A DNA stretch of 64,000 nt, taken from assembly GCA_950295325.1 (NCBI GenBank), contig OX485803.1, forward strand, positions 67,905,554-67,969,553. The letters are read 5' to 3'. Each line of letters opens with the position of its first letter. The stretch's first letter is position 1. Below the pieces are notes generated by a model. The model made no database searches. It was not told the origin of the DNA and worked only from the letters and a program-made list of their open reading frames with translations. Source of the DNA: Polytrichum commune (taxonomy: Eukaryota > Streptophyta > Polytrichopsida > Polytrichales > Polytrichaceae). This document shows positions 44,781-56,384 of the stretch, one piece after another. A program made the translations under genes and the position numbers.

Positions 44781-46838
44781 CTTCAAACCTCTCTTGGTAC
44801 AATGACCTTCTTCATAATTACTCATGAAGCATTCCAGAAATTGTTCACTTACAACAATCAACTCAAAATTGTATTCATTAGCCCTCTCCAATCCCTCCCA
44901 TGCCAATTGGCATTTTTTTAACAAAATCTGAAAAAGAATAAGTCAAAACCAAGAGTTACATATCCCAACAGAAGTAAAGTATCCCATGGGCACATGCATG
45001 ACTCAATTACAAACTTGTGATTGCAAATCTAGTGCAAAGCAGCAGTTCTCTTGAAGAAGCACTTTGGTCTCGTACATGCGTGCAGCCAACTCTCTCATAT
45101 CTCAAGCATCTAATTGGTGTGATGACTAGTCTACTTCCTTCCAACTCACGGAACCTCCTTGAAGTGTTGTGATGACAAACCTACTTGAAAGTAGGTATCC
45201 TCACATGGTACAAACAAATCTCCACATAACATTGGTTTTAATTCACCTGCAACAACACGTCTTCCATGTGATTCACATGAAAAACAAAACAAAAATTTAA
45301 AATAAAATAAAATAAGCATTGTTGGCTTTCTTCGTGAAGTTATGAACATTACTGGTCAAATTCTGAAGTTCTGCACAGAACCTTTTGCATGATTTAGCCT
45401 ATTTTTGGATTAAACTTGGCTTAAACGTGGTAGAAATAGAATAATGTAAAACAAATTGCACGTCATATGAATGTGCAACAAATTTTTGAAGTCACTTAGC
45501 CCTAGCTTCTCAAACCACCCCCGCACTGAAACCAACACTCCACCCAATCAAAAATTTGAGCCCTTATAAGTTATGCATATGGGAAATTGATAAAACATAT
45601 AGATAACTCAACCTTCGCCTCATCCCGACACTCACCCAAATCTAATCCCAGTTTCGCCCAAAACAAACCCCACATTCTCCCACAATTGCCCCACTTTTCA
45701 CCCAAATCCACCCCCGCTTTGCACCAGAGGCGTCTGGACGGTTCAAGGTGTGCTTCGTTTATGGGTTTAGGAGGCGTGCATAAGGGACAATCTTAGGAAG
45801 GGATTGGAATTAGCACCCTCTACCTTAAAGAGGCAACCTATTCACGAAGGCAACCTAATTGCACATATAAGTGTACATAGACAAGACATGCAAATTCAGT
45901 CATGCACCAATGAACCTCGACACACATTCAATGCACAATCGTAGGAAACTCTGGATAAGGAACACAAAACAAACCAGGTTGAGAAGGTTTGAAAACAGCT
46001 TCAAATTTCGTGCCATATGTATATCCTGTCAACATGTGGTTGCATTAGCCAGGTGGGGAGAGCAGGGGTGCCAAAACATTCAAGAAAAGAATACACAAGA
46101 TACCCACATCGAGTGAACTTCACACCTTCATACATAATATCTGCTTGAAAGTTTTGACATTCAAACAACACCTAAAGATAAAGGTATCCAGTAAAGTATA
46201 TAATGCGCATCAAGATGGAGAGTTAGTGCAAAGCTTTTAGATTGCAAAAGGAACCAAGATAAGAGTACAGTGAAGTAGAAAACAAAAACAAAAAGATAAT
46301 CCACACATGCGACAATAGTGTTATGGTAGTAATCTGCTATCAAAGAAGCCACCTTTCACAACACCCCCACTGACTTCATCAGTTCCTCACTGTAAATCCT
46401 TGTCTTGAGTTTCTGCTATTATTCTCCAGAGATAACAAGAAGACTCAAATTTATAGCATGCGTACTAAGAGTTCAATTTCGAGAAAGGAAACAGGAGAGA
46501 TGCGACCAAACCCTAAAATAAGAAAAACAAATCAAAAGCCAAAAGCTTCGTTCAAGAGAATATTCTATATTTGCTTTCCCACCCTTTTTACAGAAAACGT
46601 TACCTTAGTAAATTTACATTGAGCCTGGGCTCCATCTCCATGTCTCATTCCTAAGTGACTGACAACTGCTACTCTATATAGTTCCTGCAACAACATTGCA
46701 ACACAGACAATTGACAGCACAGGAACTAAGATACATCAAGAACCTCTACTCACCTCTTATTCTAGAGAAATCAAATCTGTTAACACATATGTCTAAGTAG
46801 TAATTGTCGAAAGCTGAGGGAATGATTTGCTGCAAGAC
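44781..46838 (-). CDS. Unrecognised gene: candidate exons only
   Basis: Candidate exons on minus are 46754-46838 (ends AGAG|GTGAGT), 46604-46684 (GTTGTTGCAG to AAG|GTAACG, 27 codons, phase 0), 45150-45246 (TTGTTGCAG to CC|GTGAGT), about 45015-45105 (M-R-E-L-A-A-R-M-Y-E, ends CACAA|GTTTGT) and 44781-44927 (TTCTTTTTCAG to AAG|GTGAGT, 49 codons, phase 0). The last two join in phase. Residues look genuinely coding (for example L-K-K-C-Q-L-A-W-E-G-L-E and V-V-S-H-L-G-M-R-H-G-D-G), and the splice sites are strong. Other joins do not keep phase, so exons are missing or wrong. I recognise no family. The 3' part may have been displaced by the Harbinger element, which begins about 340 bp further on. 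Confidence 0.35.
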
Positions 46839-47158
46839 CTGTATTCACAACAACAGAGTAAACCACCCGAAGCCAAAGCAGAATCATCAGAACACAAAAC
46901 TGGCACACTCTTCATGCCAAACCTGTGCATCGAGTCGTCGAAGTGTTGGAGTGGGTCATAAAAGTGCCTGCCAGGGATTAGGGTTCAGTATAAACACAGG
47001 GCACCGTAGCTGAGTGAACTTGAAATGCTTGCATGCCACAGAACCTAACCACTCGCCTTTTCCACAAAACAAGATTGCGTTTGATTGTTGTTTGGATCCA
47101 CCCATGACTATGACATGATCGTGAATCCTGTAACGAAGACAAAAACTTTGGCAATTTT

Positions 47159-48055
47159 TTACTTCAGACGATTGCCTGCAATTCTGAGATTAGCAAGAAC
47201 AGCAGGAGCTCCAATCACAGGCTCGCCATGGCCGACCAAGATGCACTCCAATTGCATTTTTGAAGCGGTGTCTGGAAGAGATGCAACCCATCTTTTCAAA
47301 GATGGCAGGTCATCAGCTAGAACAACACCTAGTTTGGTCACTCCGAAGCCATTCGCACTTCCAATCAGCCATGTCACAAAATCAGCAGTCTTGGGATCCA
47401 GGTTGAAGAAGATATCGTTGCAGACTAAGGCAGTTGCATCGGGGTTACTCCCGCCTTCTAATTTAAGGATATAAACTAGTTCGAGACGCTCGTCTGCAAT
47501 TTTCATGTACGAAACCCCTGGCATTTTCGTGAAGCAATCGGTGCCTTCGGAGTATTCGTCCATAAGATCTTCGCAATTCTGATCAACAGGTACCCGGAAC
47601 TCGATCTTCTCACGAGCGAATGATGGACACGTCACCATGGCGTCGGGGTACCGCTCCGCCCATGCCTTGGCATTCAGTCTATGACCTCGATTTGGCACAA
47701 TAATATAGGTAACGGTTCCAAGACTATCTATCTGTTTTGCAACCTCTTCCCCCACGCAAATCACAGAATGCACAAGGAGTTGAGACGTCCCTGGAAGCTT
47801 GTAGATGACCATAATTCGTGGTAGCCTCGGTCCATTCTTCGGTAATGTCCCCCGAATGATCCAGAGATTATCGAACAACTGCTCCAGGCCGGAATGTGGC
47901 AACACTTGTTCTGCGTAGGATCTTGGTTTCGGGACTTCTTTATCCATACGATCGAACATGGATAATATGAACCAACGCTTGGCGGAGCGTGGCGAGAAGT
48001 AGATGGCAGTCATAACCCCAACCATGACCATGACACATCCTGATATGAATCCCAT
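47159..48055 (-). CDS. DUF4336-like / metallo-beta-lactamase-fold protein, 298 aa, single exon
   Basis: The intact frame runs from ATG (48055) to TAA. The N-terminus has a hydrophobic segment (residues about 5-22, with V-M-V-M-V-G-V-M) followed by R-S-A-K-R, suggesting a membrane anchor or targeting signal. From about residue 85 the sequence follows the DUF4336 plan: L-L-V-H-S, then a helix (E-E-V-A-K-Q-I-D-S-L-G), then Y-I-I-V-P-N-R-G-H-R-L and a helix W-A-E-R-Y-P-D-A. These are the counterparts of metallo-beta-lactamase strands, but the H-x-H-x-D-H zinc motif is absent. A late D-I-F-F-N-L-D and G-H-G-E-P resemble the remaining metal-site loops. Function of DUF4336 proteins is not known to me; hydrolase activity is unproven. 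Upstream teloboxes mark the probable promoter. Confidence 0.7.
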   Translation of the reverse strand: MGFISGCVMVMVGVMTAIYFSPRSAKRWFILSMFDRMDKEVPKPRSYAEQVLPHSGLEQLFDNLWIIRGTLPKNGPRLPRIMVIYKLPGTSQLLVHSVICVGEEVAKQIDSLGTVTYIIVPNRGHRLNAKAWAERYPDAMVTCPSFAREKIEFRVPVDQNCEDLMDEYSEGTDCFTKMPGVSYMKIADERLELVYILKLEGGSNPDATALVCNDIFFNLDPKTADFVTWLIGSANGFGVTKLGVVLADDLPSLKRWVASLPDTASKMQLECILVGHGEPVIGAPAVLANLRIAGNRLK

Positions 48056-48104
48056 GGCGGCAAGACTTCCTCGTACTCTGAAAGTTGTGGACCGGTCAAG
48101 TAGC

Positions 48105-48119
48105 GTTTAGGGTTTAGGG
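48105..48119 (-). promoter_or_regulatory. Telobox cluster upstream of the DUF4336-like gene
   Basis: GTTTAGGGTTTAGGGTTT contains two overlapping copies of the telobox AAACCCTAA (minus strand), 50-65 bp upstream of the start codon. A further AAACCCTAA is at about 48345-48353. Teloboxes near start sites are common in plant housekeeping genes and bind TRB/AZF-type factors. Confidence 0.45.
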
Positions 48120-48589
48120 TTTCAGACTTCGATCAAGAACAACATACAAGAACATAGCAATGGCGATGACCAAGGCACAACAACGATAGGACCTGAATTC
48201 AGACGAGAAAATAGGGGATCAAGAACACATGATGCGAGGAACCGACAGCATCATATCCCCGACGAGAAGACAGCAAGCTGCGCGAGAGAAAGATCAGATG
48301 GCTGGACTCCACATGACCAGGAGACATACAGACAGACAGACAGAAACCCTAAGCATGTGAGCTTCCTACAAAGACATGATGGTGATCTTGAGTAATTAGG
48401 GAAGATGAGCACAAGGGCATATTTAAACTTACCAATTACTACGAACACAACAACTCCCCAATCACACCAAACTTTCCGTCCGCTTCTAGCCGTGAAATTG
48501 CTGGAGATTGTGTTGAGAAATAGATGGTGGCCCACCACTTTTCACACTATTACATCTCCGATGGTGCTAGTAGTTGCCGGTGTGATCAG

Positions 48590-49620
48590 CGTCAAGGGAA
48601 ACACCACCGCCAACCTAAATGCTTCTGCGGACGGAAGCGAGCAGTGGAAGATGGATGTGAACAGTCCGGAACAGTTCCAGCTGATCCCGACTTCCCAGCT
48701 ACTTCAATAATTTGAACTTGATATTTACATGATTTTAGTGCAGAGAGGTTAGAAAATCTTCATCTTCGAGATCAATGCAGATGAAATCAACATTTTCGGA
48801 TCGAGCATGTAAACCCTAAGTTAATACTGAAGCTTCCTGTAAGAACATCACGATTGACCTCTAGGTGAGCAGACGAACACATAAATATTCCTTACCAACG
48901 ATCGCAATAACTTCCTTCTCACCCATGACGAAGATATCACCAACGTAATGCTTCTGTGGACGGATGTGAGCAGTACCAGATGGATGGGAGCAGTCCTGAG
49001 ACAGTTCCACCGATGACTTTACTATTTCCAAAAATATATTTTTCAAACATGCACTCCGCATTAAATTCTTCTGCTTAAGTCTTCTGCTTCTCCGTGTCTA
49101 ATGTCTCCCACCTCTCGCAGTAATGACCGATGTTCAATTTACCTTTTCCACTGACAAATGTGTGAACATTACTTTTAATGCAGGGTAGCGATTAGAAAAT
49201 CTTCCTTTACATTCTTAACCCGCCTATGTAGGTTCCGATGCAAATAGAATGATTCTTAGGTCATGCGGATAACCTAAGAATGATTCCATTTGGGACACAC
49301 CTATTCAACTGAATCTTGGGAAATGGAAGAAGGCTCCGTATCCCCCGATAGGCAACAATGAGGCATCGACTAATCAGAGCTTGCCACTTGACTATGCTCC
49401 TTGGCCTTCGTACATGTACTCAAGGACCTCGGTTTTTGAAATTTTGTTCTCGAAGCTAGAAACGAAAGAGAAAGTCATTACACATGCTTAAGATTGCTTT
49501 GTCCTCTTCAAGATCAACGAAGACGAAATCAACATTATCGTATCGACCTTAAACCCTAACCCTGAAGCTGCCCATAAGGACCACGATTACCACGATCAGA
49601 ACAACTTTCTTCTCACCGAT
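48590..49620. repeat. Diverged local duplications
   Basis: About 48618-48690 and 48948-49015 share AATGCTTCTG-GGACGGA, GAGCAGT and AGATGGATG words. About 48745-48860 and 49500-49600 share TCAAC-GAAATCAACATT, CGGATCGA/CGTATCGA and AAACCCTAA-GAAGCT words. These look like old tandem duplications of promoter-side sequence of the DUF4336-like gene. No frame is conserved. Confidence 0.45.
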
Positions 49621-50373
49621 ACTAAAAGTTTCATCCAGATCATTTTTAATCTTGTTGTAGTATAATGTCATTTAGGGGCAATTTAGTGTGCGCTTCCCAT
49701 AGCGCATCCGGAGATGAAGAAATTACCAGAATCTGATGAGATCTGTCACCAGCCCGCAGCCTTCTACCCTCCAACCCATGCATGAGTGCATCGTTTTTTG
49801 TGGCACAAAAAGAATACTTGATTGCAAGTGGAAATCAGAACAAACACATGCATGAATTTGGACCTGCTTGACCTTGATGTTGTCTTCAAAACCAGTGAAA
49901 ATTCTCAACCCCATGTCAAAACTGTGGACCAAATTTTCTCAGCTTCCGTATTCATTGCAAACCAATGTTGCCACACGTTCTTCACATGCAACAATCTTTC
50001 AGATTTTTTGATATTCTTCTATTGATTTGCTACCATTTTTTAAAAGATTGACGGTTTAAACGTATTTCTCTTTCTTGCTGTACATCCGAGGGCGTAACAT
50101 TCCATTCCCATTTCTAATCCCAGGACAACCTCTCAAAACATTGTAGCTTGACTAACATGTGTTCCACCAGTGTTCACCTTTAGATCCTCTTATGAACCCC
50201 CAAGATGCTCTACTTGAATGCTATATTTCGAGATTCAACCCAGAAACTGATTTTGAGGAATATCCTCTTACTATTGTCAGAATATTCCCCTCAATTATTC
50301 TCCATGTTAGATAGTAAACAGACCTGTGTGATAAAAATTACGGTAAATGTCATCATACGAATATAGCATCCCG

Positions 50374-53300
50374 TCAAATATGATGTTTCTTTTTCCACAT
50401 ATTAAGCTTTGGACCTTGTGCAGTGTAGCCTGTGATTGCTGCATACAAATTTACAATGGCTTTCCAACCAGCTTGAGAAGGATGAATAAAATCAAATACG
50501 AGTGATTTCGTTGGGTCAGCGCAGACTTCCCACAACGATGTGTTTTGATTTCCACACAGTCCACTGCAACATGGTTTGAAGGGCTCCACAAAACCTGCAT
50601 CAATGAAGTGTAGTCAATCTTGAAGATCTGTAACCACAATGTGCTATTCTAACTGCTCGCATTAGGACTCTTACCAAGCAAAGAGGAGATAAAGTAAAGA
50701 CGAATCGAGGCATTCACCCTTCAAGGTCCAAGAGGCTCCTTAAAGGGCTTTAAGATGTTGTATCGAGATGTTTAAGACACGGGGAGGTCACTTCATTGTC
50801 AAGTTGACACCACATGCGGACAAAGTTTGCTACCCCTATATTACATGCCATATATAGTTTTAAAATTTATGATATTTTTTCTACATATACATAACCAGTG
50901 ATAGTATCTTTTGTATATTTTTTTGAAATGTTTAGTCATCTTTATCTTTTTTTAGTAATTGGTTTAGTTCAATTATGTGTCATTCTAGTTAGAAACGGTA
51001 TGTTTTATGAAAAAAACAAATCATCAAATTTAGTTATCACTTTTAACTATGTCATAGGTACTGTGTATATCTACTCATGAAAAAAAATTGATAAAATTTT
51101 GACCCATTTTGGTGGTGTAACTTATCAAAAGAAGATTTTTTTTGGTCGCACGTGGTGTTCAACTTGACAATGGAGTGATCTCCCCGTGGTTTAAGATTAT
51201 TTATAGTGTTTTAGAGCTAAGAATATCAAAAGCAACCTCAACTTTTGGATGATCTATTTAGAAACTGCATTCCTCCATTTTGGAGAAACATACACAACCT
51301 GTATGTAAAAAGAATTCATGAGATTTGGATTTTTATGAAACACTCAGAAAACATATTATGTTTATTTCATCATTGCTTATGTAAGGTTGTATTTTCTCTT
51401 CTTCTTTGTATTAAGTTGTGTTGAACATAGTATCAACCTCGGGCCCTATGAAATTTAAGTTCAATATGTGTTGGGTTCGTATAAACTATTGTATATACAC
51501 TAGTCCCTTCTATGGGTTAAACATGTGAACAAATCTACTGGAAGGGTTGGATAACAATGACAATATATAATTGCAAGGACAATTACAAAAGAAATGGCAC
51601 CCAATCGATATCAAAGAAATGACAAGCGTGTTTAGTAATTGACCATCGCAGTCATCACATGAGGCCTCACCATATTTTCCACCATTGTAAAAAAGTTCTT
51701 GAAAAGCTTTGGTCATATTGACAATGATGATGTCAGCTCCATGTAGGCCAAGTCTATTGAGGAGTTTCACACGGTCTTCAAGCAAAGAGTTGTGCAACAT
51801 AGTCTGAGTGTTGATGGTGTCATTTGTGATACATGTAGTGGAGTTGTTAACTAGCAAGGTGCTATACGGCATGCATGCCCCAGGAGCTATGTTGGCCACC
51901 ACTATATGTCGGATGCCAAGCCTTTGGATTCGCAACATGTTGATTGCAATTCCATCCACCACAGTTGCAACAATTGCATCCATCGCCTACAATTGTAGAT
52001 CATGCGTTCCAATTTAGGGCTTAAAACAATGTTGTGCAAGTATATATATAGGGCCTATGTGAGAACATGGCACCCAATTGATATCAAAACTATAATAAAA
52101 TTATTTTTAAATGGTGAGGGTTAGGATTAAACTCACCTTGTAATCTTATGTTGGGAACATGGTTCTATTTCTATCAAGCATGACACTCATGTCTTTGATG
52201 ACTCGAATAGACACATGAGCAAATTCTCAATATGTTTATTCTTGGAGTCTTTGTGACATGGTATATGGTAACATTCTTAAAGGTCGGGGTTAATGTTGGC
52301 CTTGGCTTTGAAAGTAGGAGGATTCTTTTGCAGCTAACACATGTAGTCAAGATACCAAGTCGAACCTAGTACTACATTGTTCACAACTACACTAAATTGT
52401 CCTATTAATGTGGGTTTCTATTTGGAGTTACATGTTACTATAACTATTTACTGATGTTATCCTTTTCTTTTTTATTAAGTAAGTCATATCATGTTCATTG
52501 ATGTGCATATTAACTCTTTATGTAGCGTGAGTAAAAAATCGTACCCTCAGTTATAGCAATATGTAACTCCAAATGGTAACCCACACTGATAGGACAATTC
52601 AATGTACCTTTAAAGAATTATAACTTTCACCCCATAAAAAGATTAGTTACCAATCCGGCATCATGAGATTCAATACTCTTATACTAAACTCAAGATTTGG
52701 GTCCATGCCAAATAGTTACATGTGCAATTTGGCCTAAGGTGTTGAGTTCATTACATGGTACATGTAGGTACCCAAATAGGACTAGAACTGTTGTCTTTCT
52801 TAAAACACTACTTATATACAAATGATATCAAGAAAAAAGAAATCAACCAAAGAAGATGATACCCACACAACACTACACTAAATAGGATATTTAGTGTTTG
52901 ATTATATTTGATGTTGTTACCACTCTACCATGTTCAACACTGGTTTTCAATTCTTTGACAATTAGTGTTAGAAGATATGCTAGAATTCTCAGGGTTTTTT
53001 TTTTTTTTTTTTTCTTTCCCATATCCTTACTAACACTAAATTCAAACATGTAACTTCCACATATTACCATAGTTGATATTAAATGTTTGAGTTTACATTT
53101 CGTGTTACTTACTTTCATAGGGTTATTGATATTTAGTGTATGTGTTTGTATTTAGTGTATCAAACACTAAATATCTTATTTAGTGTGGTTAAAGAAGAAC
53201 AGAAAGCTCATTGGTATGAACACAAAAGTCGTAAACCACATAGATAAGCTTGCTCTTTTTCACAAAGTCATGACCTTCAAAAACCCCTCTCTCTGCAAGT

Positions 53301-56094
53301 TCACATGAGCATGGGTAGAAGGTGATGAATAGACATCACATGTCATTCTGTTATAATGATGTTCATTTTTGTTATTCTTATTCTTATTCTTATTTGTTTT
53401 CACAAAATCCTATGATGAAAGTGATTATGTGATATGGTGGTACACTGAATATTACCTCAGGTGCACCATAAATGTTGTAGAATGTGTAGTCATTGATCCC
53501 GATTGAAACCAATGCAATAGAGTTTCGAAGATGTGCTTGTGTCCACAGCCGACCCTTGGAAAGTTTTGTAAATTTATTCACTTGTGCATCAAGAGTTCCG
53601 TGCCCATATGCATACGTCACACTTGCACCCGCCAATCCAAAGTTGATGCCACCATTGTTTGTTGTGTTATGTTTGTCCAATCGTTCCCACGGTGTAGGAG
53701 TTGGGACATCAAACAACTCCGCTACCACCACTCCATAACTTAGGATCACTTACACTTATGGTGACCTCATGCACTCCTTCTAAATCACTTGATCTTTATT
53801 CTTCTAGCACGAATTCATGAATTGTTATCTCATGAAGAAGTCTAGCAATATCCTTTAGAAGAGGGCATTAAGATGACTCCCATTATACCACTTGTGCAGA
53901 CTTTGAAAAGTTCAATACACTTTCAAACATTGTTTTTGAAACAATCAGGATTCATTTATCTAGAACAAAAATCACCATCTAGACCTCCTAGGTTTACAAA
54001 ATTTTCCCTTCTAAAAAACCTGTGAATCGTCTTAAAACTTTCTAATCTTGGAAATTCTTGTCAGTTATACCAAAGCATAAAACAAAACAAGCAAAAAAAT
54101 GCATCTTAGAAATGTTTTTGCAACTCCGAATCGTGTTTTGAACACGGAGACGAGGTTGAGATTTGTACCAAAGTAGTCGACTTCGTTGCGGCCATCACTT
54201 GATCTATTTCCCAATCCGGGGACACCCGGCCAAGTCATTCCATAAGGTGGTGGTGCACTTTCACCTGTGTCTGTGTATGAGTCTCCAAATACAAACAAGC
54301 CACGTGCTCCTCCTTCCACACCACCTGGAAGGAAGCCCATGCCAACAAAATCCTCAAGACTTAGGGCCGCTTTACACCTAGAGGCCGGGCCAATTCCCAT
54401 TGAGGCCGATTGCATGAAATTTCAGCCCCTTTTGGGTTGGAGGCCGGTCTCAACTACACATTATGATAAGATTATAATGGGGGTCAATTTTTCCATATGT
54501 AAAGGCCTTAGGGCCAAGAAGCTAGGCCGATTCAATAAATCTAGTAGTTACCAACGGATCTAGCATAATCTAGCATAGCGCCATTCATATTTCCACATAA
54601 TCCAATGAATATAGTTTGTTAAAAATAAAAATAATAATTAATTTTTTTATTGACATGTGACATTGGCCCCGAGACCAAGAATTGGTCCTCCATTTTGGGT
54701 GCACCCGATTCAACGAGCTTGGGCCGTGTCATATCATGTATTTTTTGATTAAAATTTTCATGTAACCAAATCGGCCCAGCCTCTAGGTGTAAAGGGGATG
54801 GGACCGATTTCAGCCTTTTGGCCAATCACAAGTGAGGATTTCAAGCCTCTTACACAACAAATTGGCCCGGCCTCTAAGTGTAAAGCGGCCCTTAATTGCT
54901 AGCCTTCAAAATGCATTTCATCAGTTCAGTAAACTAGAGGATTGTTTCTAGATTTGTAACTGAATGCAGGTGAAAAATTGGATCGAGATCCACACAGAAG
55001 ATTTAGAATTGCTGCATAGATTTGTTCCCAAGGTTTTGGAAGTGGATTGGTTCAGGCCGAGCCTTAAGCATTTATGGGGTTTAAATGGATTTCCGGAAAT
55101 GAGTCCCATGTCTTTGTGGGTTCATCAGCAACTGTGATAACTTCTACTACTCAACCCCTAACTTTCCACGCCCAATTTCTCTCAAATTTGTCAAGAAAAT
55201 GTGACCTCAATTTCAACAACCGTAGCTGAAGATCTGAAGCTTTTTTTTGACAAATCCAACTGTGTAGATGTTTGGAGGTTAGAGGTGACTACTCACAGTC
55301 CAAATTTTGAGCGTTGAGTTCTGTTAAGTAGGAGATTATAATAGGAATGTCAATAGTGGTCTTGAGAGGCAGCAATTTAGAGATTATATTAGGGTTGGTT
55401 TTTTGATCGAACCTCCACTCAAATCATCTTCAAATGACAACATGTTACGCTCATTTAAAAGAAGGGCAATAAACCTACTCAAATCGACTCACAAACCTTG
55501 AGACCATTATTTTGTGATTTTTTGAAAAGCTTTGCAATTTGAGGCAACAATGCCACAATTGTGCACCTCCCACATGGATTTACACCCACCAACACATGTC
55601 CGATTAAAAATTCCAACGGTAAATGTTTAGGATATGTTGTGTTTGGATGGTATGCAAATTTTCATATCTATTGGGAATCATTTGTGCATAGGGATCAACA
55701 AAAAACATGTTTGAGACATGCTGCCCCTAAACCACGGACGTGACAAATGTCAAGTTTTGGTTCATGAACCAGTTCCATTGTAAACCAGTTGAGAGCACAC
55801 TCCCATATTTGAATTAATCCAAAATAATTAACTATGTTGAATCAAAATTATTACGTGATAGAACATAGCAGACTTCACACATGAACAAGAAGAGTAGTTG
55901 AAATAATAAAAAACCATCCAATGGGTCAGAACGAATTGATGACGACCAAATCATAGTTGCATAGGACATTAGAGGTTAACAAAGGCGATGGTTGCCTTAC
56001 CCACGTTATAACCCAAGTGAAACAGTGTAAAACAGAATATTATTGATGCAGCTGCTGCGATAATTCTCTCCATGCTTTGGCACCCATTCTCCAT
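50374..56094 (-). CDS. GDSL esterase/lipase, five exons, 359 aa
   Basis: Exons in order are 56001-56094, 54169-54324, 53456-53748, 51671-51986 and 50374-50594. All are GT-AG and in phase, totalling 1080 bp. Exon 1 supplies a signal peptide (I-I-A-A-A-A-S-I-I-F-C-F), so the enzyme is probably secreted to the wall or apoplast. The blocks are complete: F-V-F-G-D-S-Y-T-D-T-G with Ser47, block II N-F-G-L-A-G, block III G-I-N-D-Y with Asn169, and block V D321-F-I-H324-P. These give the Ser-Asp-His triad and oxyanion residues of plant GDSL hydrolases, and length and layout resemble the Arabidopsis At5g03610 type. The exon 2/3 junction is least certain, because the acceptor lacks a pyrimidine tract. 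The introns carry three MITEs, one 40 bp from the exon 2 acceptor. Substrate unknown. Confidence 0.85.
52388..52606. mobile_element. MITE with CACTAAAT-type ends (copy 2), in GDSL intron 3
   Basis: Arms TACACTAAATTGTCCTATTA and, in reverse complement, TACATTGAATTGTCCTATCA continue through GTGTGGGTT and TTTGGAGTTACAT for about 55 bp. The inner part TTTGGAGTTACAT...GCTATAAC also resembles the arms of the 14872 and 22645 MITEs, tying the two groups together. Length 219 bp. Confidence 0.7.
52876..53185. mobile_element. MITE with CACTAAAT ends (copy 3), in GDSL intron 3
   Basis: The left end CACTAAATAGGATATTTAGTG and the right end, in reverse complement CACTAAATAAGATATTTAGTG, differ at one base over the outer 21. 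The total is about 310 bp. A 19-base T/A run (about 52996-53014) lies inside. TA precedes the left end and TG follows the right end. Confidence 0.7.
54364..54891. mobile_element. Tourist-like MITE (528 bp) in GDSL intron 1
   Basis: The ends GGGCCGCTTTACACCTAGAG and, in reverse complement, GGGCCGCTTTACACTTAGAG continue through GCCGGGCCAATT (about 32 bp, one to two changes). A perfect TTA target duplication is at 54361-54363 and 54892-54894, as expected for PIF/Harbinger. The interior has more inverted GGCC-containing repeats and no frame. It lies 40 bp upstream of the exon 2 acceptor of the GDSL gene, inside the branch-point zone. Confidence 0.88.
54900..55995. other. Remainder of GDSL intron 1
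   Basis: This is intron sequence between the MITE and exon 1. No other element or gene is seen. Confidence 0.5.
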
Positions 56095-56384
56095 GATCCA
56101 AACAACTCTACACAATATAACTCCAATTTGATCAGGATCCTCCATGGAATTTGATCAGTAGAGTTTTATATGAGATCCACATTCAACCTCTATCAGTGCG
56201 ATGATCACCGATTAATCCCAGATTCTGACTGTCGACATCTTTCAGCAACATTCAACCTTGAACACTGATTCCGAATTGCAAGGATGCCCCTGTTTTGCTT
56301 CAAGATGGAGCACAAGTTGCAACATGATAACTTAGCCCACTAGCTAGGGAGCATGGATTATGTGGGCCTGATGTGGTCACTTTT

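Noticed and set aside
54065..54415. GDSL start at the ATG whose frame runs through the MITE
   Set aside because: Those N-terminal residues come from the MITE. The exon at 56001-56094 with a signal peptide and a pyrimidine-rich acceptor at 54325 gives a complete 359-aa enzyme.
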